Assembly: GCA_950097015.1 (NCBI GenBank)
Contig: CATNEN010000012.1
Coordinates: 985,501-1,049,500, forward strand
From: Macrostomum hystrix
Taxonomy: Eukaryota; Platyhelminthes; Macrostomidae
Length of the DNA: 64,000 nt
Reading direction: 5' to 3'
Shown in pieces: positions 56,019 through 64,000 of the stretch (positions are counted from its first letter, which is position 1; each line of letters opens with the position of its first letter). A program made the position numbers and the translations under genes. The notes under the pieces were generated by a model. The model was given only the letters and a program-made list of their open reading frames with translations. It was not told the origin of the DNA and did not search any database.

Positions 56019-57700
56019 ACCTGTCAGGCTGTCAGCTCGATCAGCCGGGGAGACCCGGCCCCTAGTGACTAATTCGTGGCAGCTGTGCCCCAAACCCTGG
56101 GGCGAGAATGCCAGAGGACGGTTTGTCTGCCGACTGTCATGAATTGCCAAAAATTCGAAGACAAAAAGGAACGAATATTGTGCTTGCTGAAATGTGCTGG
56201 CCTGGGGGCGCTGAAGGTAGTCACTTTCTAAGAAAGAAACTACCAAGCATTGATACTTCAGCAGAAATGTACTTTCACTTTAAATACTTCCATACGATTC
56301 ATGACATCTCTCCCGTGTCTTATCTCTCATGTGTCTTATCTCTCCCGTGTCTCATCTCTCCCGTGTCTCATCTCTCCCGTGTCTCATCTCTCCCGTGTCT
56401 TATCTCTCCCGTGTCTCATCTCTCCCGTGTCTCATCTCTCCCGTGTCTCATCTCTCCCGTGTCTCATCTCTCCCGTGTCTCATCTCTCCCGTGTCTCATC
56501 TCGCCCCTGTCTCATCTCTCTACTGTGTCATCTCTCCACTGTCTCATCTCTCCCATGTCTCATCTCTCCCATGTCTCATCTCTCCCTTGTCTCATCTCTC
56601 CCGTGTCTCATCTCTCCAGTGTCTTATCTCTCCCGTGTCTCATCTCTCCCGTGTCTCATCTCTCCCGTGTCTCATCTCTCCCGTGTCTCATCTCTCCCGT
56701 GTCTCATCTCTCCTGTGTCTCATCTCTCCACTGTCTCATCTCTTCCGTGTCTCATCTCTCCCGTGTCTTACCTCTCCTGTGTCTCATCTCTCCACTGTCT
56801 CATCTCTCCACTGTCTCATCTCTCCCGTGTCTCACCTCTCCTGTGTCTCATCTCTCCTGTGTATCATCTCTCCTCTGTATCATCTCTCCACTGTCTCATC
56901 TCTCCCGTGTCTTATCTCTCCCGTGTCTCATCTCTCCCGTGTCTTATCTCTCCCGTGTCTCATCTCTCCCGTGTCTCATCTCTCTACTGTCTCATCCCTC
57001 TACTGTCTCATCTCTCCCGTGTCTCATCTCTCCTGTGTCTCATCTCTCCACTGTCTCATCTCTTCCGTGTCTCATCTCTCCCGTGTCTTACCTCTCCTGT
57101 GTCTCATCTCTCCACTGTCTCATCTCTCCACTGTCTCATCTCTCCCGTGTCTCACCTCTCCTGTGTCTCATCTCTCCTCTGTATCATCTCTCCTCTGTAT
57201 CATCTCTCCACTGTCTCATCTCTCCCGTGTCTTATCTCTCCCGTGTCTCATCTCTCCCGTGTCTCATCTCTCTACTGTCTCATCCCTCTACTGTCTCATC
57301 TCTCTACTCCGCTGTTTTTTTCTTCAGGCAGTTGGTCATCAACGGTGTTAATGTCTTTACAAAACCCCAAGCTGTCCGCGACTGCGCCCCAAATGAATGT
57401 GGCCACGCTGCTGAATCGAGCCCTGGAACCTTAGTGCAAGAGGAAAAAGCATATGTGTTCCTTCACTTGCCCCAAGCAAATAATCACCTTAATTTCAATG
57501 CTTGAAAGTACAAAATAGCTCACCTGGCTGGACTCAACAATAAAGTGTTCTCTTTTAGTTTGGACTCTGCACCGCTCCCTGAACTGCGGCCAAGCTCTCT
57601 GTCCATCCTGCCAAAGCAGACTTTGACTACTGAGTCTAAATGGAAGAACCTGCCGTTCAGGTTGGTGTGCCTCGATAAATCTACGGCTGGCCTCTCATAC
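56019..57700 (-). CDS. Candidate upstream exons of the PDZ gene
   Basis: Three minus-strand stretches have good splice sites and compatible phases. About 57694-57530 reads GEYERPAVDLSRHTNLNGRF and KENTLLLSPA with a gtgagc donor in phase 2. About 57438-57370 reads SIQQRGHIHLGRSRGQLGVL with a gtaaag donor in phase 2. About 56145-56019 follows a strong pyrimidine-tract acceptor and reads RQTNRPLAFSPQGLGHSCHE with a gtttga donor. The last donor phase (1) does not fit the exon at 55329 (needs 2), so an exon is missing or one of these is wrong. No domain is recognised. Between them lie inverted copies of the 16-bp minisatellite. Confidence 0.35.
56295..57312. repeat. 16-bp minisatellite, inverted relative to 55470-55845
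   Basis: About 63 units of tctcatctctcccgtg with cactg, ctgtg and tactg variants. It is the reverse complement of the family at 55470-55845 and 17960-19215. A block of about 270 bp occurs twice (56,700-56,990 and 57,010-57,290). The 340-465-residue ORFs through it are artefacts. Confidence 0.95.
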
Positions 57701-57989
57701 TCTCCCTTCTGATTGGTTGAAAGATTTGAAGGTGCCAAGAGGTGATAAGATTATTAATAAAATTTAGAATAGTGAATTTATTATTTTTATTCAAGTCAGT
57801 AGAGCCACATCTCACCCGTCAATGCTGTCAATAACAAATCACAATATGTAAAAAGTGAACATTTGTAGTTCCAAAAGCCTGATTAAAATGATTGACGTGA
57901 GCAAACACAAAAAAATAATTATTTTCTGTGATTTCCGGATAAAATTATTGGATCCAATACTTGCTTCTAAGAAGCACTTTCGCATAATC

Positions 57990-58575
57990 AGCCATCCCAC
58001 TTACCCACAATCAGCCATCCCACTTACCCACAATCATCCATCCCACTTACCCACAGTCATCCATCCCACTTACCCACAATCAGCCATCCCACTTACCCAC
58101 AGTCATCCATCCCACTTACCCACAATCAGCCATCCCACTAACCCACAGTCATCCATCCCACTTACCCACAATCAGCCATCTCACTAACCCACAGTCATCC
58201 ATCCCACTTACCCACAATCAGCCATCCCACTTACCCACAGTCATCCATCCCACTTACCCACAGTCATCCATCCCACTTACCCACAGTCATCCATCCCACT
58301 TACCCACAGTCATCCATCCCACTTACCCACAGTCATCCATCCCACTGACCCACAATCAGCCATCCCACTTACCCACAGTCATCCATCCCACTTACCCACA
58401 GTCATCCATCCCACTGACCCACAATCAGCCATCCCACTTACCCACAATCATCCATCCCACTTACCCACAATCAGCCATCCCACTAACCCACAGTCATCCA
58501 TCCCACTTACCCACAGTCATCCATCCCACTTACCCACAGTCATCCATCCCACTTACCCACAGTCATCCATGCCAC
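57990..58575. repeat. 23-bp minisatellite
   Basis: About 25 units of catcccacttacccacagtc or the caatcag variant. The stretch 58576-59215, which follows, is AT-rich and is the 3' flank of the cadherin gene; no other gene is seen there. Confidence 0.93.
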
Positions 58576-59215
58576 CCACCCATTCAACGTGGGACAAAAG
58601 AAATCAAGGCAAACTATCAGAACTTTGAAATAATCTTTTAAGTCGAATCGAGTGTTATAAAGTAGCTTGGAAAAGAAAAACATTCATAAAAGAACAGAAC
58701 TCTGTTGCAAAAAAAGGATATACTTTTTAGTAACCTGTTATTTGAACTTTGATTTCAGGTATGAGAAAACTACATGCTACTGAACTACTGAATGCGAGTT
58801 ATAGATATTTGCGGTGATTTTGTGAAGTGTCAAAGAGAGTTCAGAGCAAATTTTTTTACTTAAGAAGCTCAGAAAACAGTTTAGCACTCTTTTCACAGAA
58901 AGTAATTTGCTGTCAAACTGTCATTTTATGTCTGTCAAATTTTAGGAAAACAGAATTCTAAACGCCCAAATTTTCATAGAAATTACTATTGATTTTGAAT
59001 TATTTATACAAACGTTTCCGAGAAAGAGTTTGCAAAATAACAAATTTTCTCAACCTCTTTAAAAAGGCGATGTAAAAATATTTTAGTTTTTTGTACAAGG
59101 TAAAATCTGGGAAGTTATTTATCGGAAACCGGTCAGTGGGACTGAAATGACAAGGATGACACTGCCCAGTTATCTGGTGCTATAAGCGTTATGGAAGAAC
59201 TTCAATCAGTGCCAA

Positions 59216-62200
59216 TCAAAAGTCCAGAGTGGCATCTCCTCCGCCTAAACTACCCACTGGCGAGGCTCTGCCATTGTTGTAATTATCATATGTGGAGTCC
59301 TGCTGCCGCGGCTGCTGCGGCTGATCGAAATCCGCCTTTGGCGTGGTTGTCCTGTTGTTGCTGGTCTCCTGCACCCCCTTGTTCTGTCCCTGGTTCTCCT
59401 TGATCAGATAGCGCCCCTTCGGCTTCGGATGGTGCCGCGGGTGCTTGTCCTGGTTCAGCTCCAGGATCTGGCGTTCCTTGATCGGCGGCGGCTTCACCGG
59501 CTGGCTGGCCGGAGCCGAGGGCGCCTGCGTGGCGCAGCCGGCCTTGGCGCACACCACCAGGCCGTAGATTGCCGCGGCCAGCAGCGCGGCTGCAGCCAAG
59601 GCAGCCAGCACCAGCAGCAGGATGCCCCACCAGGTCTGGTACCAGGGCGTCGAGGCCGTCTGCGGATAAGGCTCCACCTTCACAATGGGCGTGCTGGTAA
59701 AATCGGAGCCTTTCAAAATCGCCGTCGGGGTGCCGGACGAGTCGAAGCGCCAGAAGGCGAGCAGGTCAGTGTAGGGCACGAACTGCTTGTCCACAGAGAT
59801 GTAAGTGATGTTATCAGTGAGCACGTTGGCCAGGGCGTAGAAGTAGCCAACAATGTTGCCATTGTAGGAATGGTACTTCCATTGGCCAACCCGATTGTTT
59901 GGGTATTTTCCAACCAGGGTTTTGGCCAGGTTGGTCTTAATAGTGCTCAGGTAGGTTAGGTAGTTGGCTTCGCTCATTGAGAAGTGGATCAGCACGATGT
60001 AGTCTGCAGCTGGGAATGTGTCGATGCGAACCGTGGACGGCGAGGAGGTCAGCTGCGGACTGCCGCTGTCCCTGGCTACTACGTATTGCGTATAGATCTT
60101 GTAGTTCTCCACGCTGTTGAGTGTGTTTCGGTTGACAACGCCCGTTGTGGCGTCGATGTTGAAGTAGGGCGTATTGCTGAACCAGTAGTAGGACACAACT
60201 CCGCCACTGCCGCTGTCCGGATCCGTCGCCGTGATGGTGACTATCTTCATGTTGCCATCATCCACCTGCGGCACCTCGGCGTTGTAGAACGACGACATCG
60301 ATGGTGCATTGTCGTTGACGTCTTCCACGATGATGTAGACACTAGCTGAACCGCTTCGCTGCGGCGTAGTGCCGTTGTCGTAAATGAGGATCGGGAAGCT
60401 GGAGTGTGAGGGCGAGGATTCGATTGTTTAAGTTTTAGGCAGCGCTTGTTGAGATAAAGTCAGTTTTTAGTTTATCACCCTACCCGAGGGTCAGCTACCA
60501 AATTTATCACCTGAAACAATCAGTCTTGCGTACAACTCGCAAAATGAAACAACATTCTTGTTTTCGTATCAGTTCTTCCCGACACAACCAGGCCTCCTGT
60601 CGACTGAGATGAAAATTCAGTTTTACTCACTGGAAGAAGCTGGTGTTCTCACGATCCAGGCTTCGCTGTGTGGTCATCAGGCCCGTGGCGCTGTTCAGGC
60701 TAAAAAAAAAGCTGGCGAAAGCGCCAGCTGTGTCGGAAGTGTTGATACGGTAGATGAGCACGGCATTGTTGCCCGTGTCCAGATCCGAGCCAGTCACTGT
60801 GAGCACATTGTAGCCTATGCTGACATTCTCCTTGACTGTGGCATTGTAGTAAGTCTGGCTGTAGACTGGGTCGTGGTCGTTAGCGTCGGAAATGAAAATA
60901 GTGACCGTGAGACAGTTGGTGGCCGTCTTGGAAGGTGTGGCTCCGTCCCAGGCTACAATGCGCAGGTAGTAGGTGTCCAGCATCTCCCGATCCAGGGCGG
61001 CCACGCTAATGCTGATGTCGCCGGTGGTGGAGCTGATGCTGAAGTAGTTGTTGCCCTGCAGGTAGGCGTCAATAGCGTAATACACGACATTATTTGCCGG
61101 GCCGGCGTCGTTGTCCGTAGCCCTGACGTTTCCAATTAATGTTCCCACAGGCGAGTTCTCAATGATTTGGAAGTTGTAGGAGCTGTTCACCCACGCCGGT
61201 GCGAACTCGTTCACATCCGTGACCGTTACAGTGAGAGAAGTGGTTGCCGACAGAGCCGGACTGCCGTTGTCATGAACGACCAGCGTCAGATTCCAAACTC
61301 CGACGGACTCTCGATTCAGGCCGCTGCTCTTGGCTGTCTCGACCCGGCCGGTGGCGTTGTCGATACGGAACAGGCTCAGCGTGTCGCCGGAGGTAATGGC
61401 GTAGGTCAGCACGCCGAAGGTGCTGTCTCGATCCGTTGCGCTCACCGTAGTCACCAGCGTGCCCAAGGACGCGCCCTCGGACACAAAAGCGGTGAATGGA
61501 GCCGACACCCACTGAGCAATGACATTGAAGGTGAAACAGGTGTAATGTTAAAGGACTGACTGACTTGGATATCAAATCCAGAACCACAAATGATCGTTTG
61601 ATTCTCACCGTCGGCGTGTTGTCGTTCACATCAGTGATGGTGACATTCACAACGCAGGTGCCGATGAGCGGTGGGGTGCCGCCGTCGGTGGCCAGAATTC
61701 GCAGGCTGTAGAAAGACTTCTGCTCTCGATCAAGCGACTGGGCCACAGAGATCACTCCTGTGTTGGAGTTGACGCTGAAGTTTCCCTGGTCTCCAGCACC
61801 ATCGTTGCTGACCATCGAGTAAGTGATAACGGCATTCACGCCTGTATCAGCGTCGGATGCGTACACGGTAGCTATGACGGTGTTAATAGCAGAGTTCTCA
61901 GCCACACTAGTCACCATTTGAGCGAATGAGAACGTTGGCGCATTGTCGTTCAAGTCGGACAAAGTAATCGTGAATAGAGCCTGGTTAGTCCTAGCCGGCG
62001 TTCCCAAGTCGGTCAGCCTGACCATCACCGTGTGCACCGCCAGAGTCTCCCGGTCTGGATTTGCCGTTGTGGTCATCACACAGCCGTAGGTGCTTATTGT
62101 GAAGATGGCCGGTGTTGATTGACTAGCAATCGAACAGGTGACATTCCGCCTAAGCCAGTGTCCACATCGGATGTGACAACATTTGTAACAGTGAATCCGG

Positions 62201-63972
62201 ATCCGACATTCTCAGCGATAGTCCTGGAGAAGGCGTTGCTGGCGCTGAACTGGGGATCATTATCGTTGACGTCAGTTATGCTGACAGTCAGTGTGAAGGT
62301 GTTGGACCTTGGTGGAGTGCCCTTGTCGTAGGCCACAATGAACAATTGAAAGACCTTAGATGTTGCCGTGTCGTAGTCGATGGCGTTCTGCAGGAAGACG
62401 TTGCCAGTTTTGTTGTCAACAGCGAAGTACGAGGCGACGGGCGACACAGAGGACAGGCCATAGGCCACGCTGCCGCTCAGACCGTGGTCCGCGTCAGTAG
62501 CGCTGGCATTGTAGAGCGAGGCACCAACAGCCGTGGACTCTGGCACGGAAATCGTGAACGATCCAACGGCAAAGGACGGTGTTAAGCGATTGGCCTCGAC
62601 AATGTTCACGGTGACTGTAGCCGTGCCCGTCAGGGTTGGCAGGCCTCGGTCAGTGGCGATGAGCACCAGGGTGAATTGAGACGCGTCCGAGGCCAGGCTG
62701 AACGTCTTGCTGGTCTGCAGAACGAAGCCGCTGACTGCGAACTGGTTGTTGGGCGCTGAAGGACGGAGGTGGAGTGATTTTAGAGCCACTCTTCACTGTT
62801 GAGACTGCATCAATTTTTTCTCACTAAAAGCTGAGGGTAATGTAATATGAATACAAAATATTCGCCGAAAATACTGGAGTGCAACCCCGCAATCGTAACT
62901 AAGTGACAGTGAAATGGCGCTAACCAATGAATGTGCAGTTGTATATGTTCTTGTAAATGTTCTTAACACTTAAAGTACTTAACAGTAGAAATACCAATGA
63001 GGGAATTTCCTTGTGTCGGGAAAATTTTTGTGCTGCACCCGAACGGAGCAACGCATGCATACGAAAAACGGGCGGCAAAATGGCTTGGTACGTAGTTTTA
63101 CTGTTAAGCTTACAAGGCAGAACTCCCGACTGAATCTGCAGAGTGAGGTTGGCATTCGCTCCAGTGTCTGCATCGGTCAGCATAGTGGCGGAACTGAAGT
63201 CGAACAGTGTATTTGGTGGCGTATTGCCTTCCGTCACGTTGATTGTTAAGTGCTTCGTTGGGAACACCGGAGCGTTGTCATTCTCGTCGCTGATTGTAAT
63301 AACCACAATGACGCTTGTTGTAGCTGATAGGCCAGCGAGGTCCTGAGCTGCCACAGTCAGGGTGACTGTGGCCAACTGTTCACGATCTAGCAACTGGGCG
63401 GTACTGATGACGCCACTGTTCGGGTTGATGCTGAACCAGCCATTGGTGTTGCCGGAAGTTATGGAGTAAACAATGGTGAAGTGGCTCGAGTTGCCCTTGT
63501 CGGCGTCGGTGGCCGAGATGCTGACTGCGCTGCCGGTGCCGCCGCTGCCAGTGGTCAGGGTGAGGGCGGTGCCAATAGGAGTGGCCGTGTTCTCCATCAC
63601 TGTCGAGTAAACAATAGCAGGCGTCGAGAAGATCGGATTGTTGTCATTGACAGGCAGCACTGTCACAGTCGTAGTGTAGGTTGTAGTCTTCAGCCCGCCA
63701 AGAGTTGGCACCGTGTCCGACACCCTGACCATCACGACGTAGCTGGTGGTGCCACTCTCGTAATCTAGCACGGTGGCTGAGGTCACCACTCCGCTGCTGC
63801 TAACGCTGAATGAAGAGCCAGCATTCATGGCGTAGTTGAAAGTCGTTGTCGTCTTGTCGCTATCGGTGCACCCGGTGATGCTGAAGACCGTGGTGCCACT
63901 GGCCGAGTTTTCCGGTACGCTGGCGGAGTTGACGCTGGTGCAGACGGGGGCGAATTCGTTCACGTCGGACAC
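59216..63972 (-). CDS. Large cadherin, C-terminal part (continues beyond the right edge; one frameshift)
   Basis: Calcium-dependent cell-adhesion receptor. Minus-strand exons 63972-63114, 62755-61609, 61511-60631 and 60398-59216, phases 1, 0, 2; about 1,357 codons here. Ten calcium-binding inter-repeat linkers are visible (for example SDVNEFAP, SDENDNAP, TDVNDNDP, SDLNDNAP, TDVNDNTP, EDVNDNAP), so about ten or eleven EC repeats, with the usual LDRE and DxDxG motifs. After the last EC there is a non-EC membrane-proximal region (YIVLIHFSMSEANYLTYLST...), then one span (TWWGILLLVLAALAAAALLA) and a cytoplasmic tail of about 110 residues rich in P, Q and N. No catenin-binding motif is visible in the tail. 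This layout resembles cadherin-23, protocadherin-15 or Dachsous-like proteins more than classical cadherins; that is inference. One base appears missing near 62145, breaking the frame inside exon 2. Exon 63972 begins with a good acceptor, and the gene continues past 64000. Confidence 0.93.
62756..63113. other. Cadherin intron
   Basis: A 358-nt intron between the first two cadherin exons in this window, with no repeat array, unlike most introns in the window. The other cadherin introns (61608-61512, 60630-60399) are also short and array-free. Confidence 0.75.
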
Positions 63973-64000
63973 CTGGAAAGACAGACAGCCAAGGAAATGA

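Noticed and set aside
56108-57505. 465- and 394-residue plus-strand ORFs of SPVSHLSRVSSLPCL type
   Set aside because: Translations of the inverted 16-bp minisatellite; the unique end pieces have no recognisable domain.
59429-59959. 176-codon plus-strand ORF opposite the cadherin tail
   Set aside because: Antisense shadow of the G+C-rich cadherin exon; the same holds for the plus ORFs at 60558, 61167 and 63481.

Overview
This is metazoan nuclear DNA. The coding genes are split by GT-AG introns with consistent phases, encode animal-specific families (NPDC1, cadherin, PDZ and Rubicon-homology proteins), and contain tRNA-derived SINEs. I cannot name the species. The gene set and sequence character suggest an invertebrate bilaterian, possibly a spiralian or flatworm, but that is inference. 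Nothing prokaryotic or viral was recognised.

Layout. Three minisatellites and gene-poor AT-rich DNA (1-7.7 kb) lead to an ADP/ATP translocase with one coding exon (7784-8719 +), probably with a 5'UTR intron. A six-exon ribose-5-phosphate isomerase A gene lies at 12037-14490 +. NPDC1 runs on the minus strand from 27352 to 16624; its first exon was not found. A type II membrane-protein ORF is at 30792-31358 +. A Rubicon-homology/DEF8-like zinc-binding protein is on the minus strand (42778-36812). PRPF18, a second-step splicing factor, is at 44458-49768 +. A two-PDZ protein is on the minus strand (55329-51213, perhaps starting near 57.7 kb). The 3' part of a large cadherin runs minus from the right edge to 59216. 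These genes look like unrelated housekeeping and cell-surface functions; I see no shared pathway.

The dominant feature is tandem repeats. About 25 minisatellite arrays with units of 15-60 bp cover roughly a third of the window, and many of them fill almost the whole intron they sit in, ending within 15-60 nt of the splice sites. Most long ORFs in these arrays are low-complexity artefacts. Two arrays differ: PRPF18 intron 2 and the last intron of the PDZ gene stay open in the frame of the upstream exon, so a retained intron would be translated.

Mobile elements include a tRNA-derived SINE family (at least four copies, one with an internal segment amplified tenfold into a 60-bp minisatellite), a second SINE with a 17-bp target-site duplication, a 424-bp MITE with long terminal inverted repeats, and a possible second inverted-repeat element. 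A piece of PRPF18 exon 3 and its intron has been copied downstream between 29-bp direct repeats. The cadherin reading frame carries one single-base frameshift. All coordinates come from hand-reading splice sites, phases and protein motifs; repeat boundaries are approximate.
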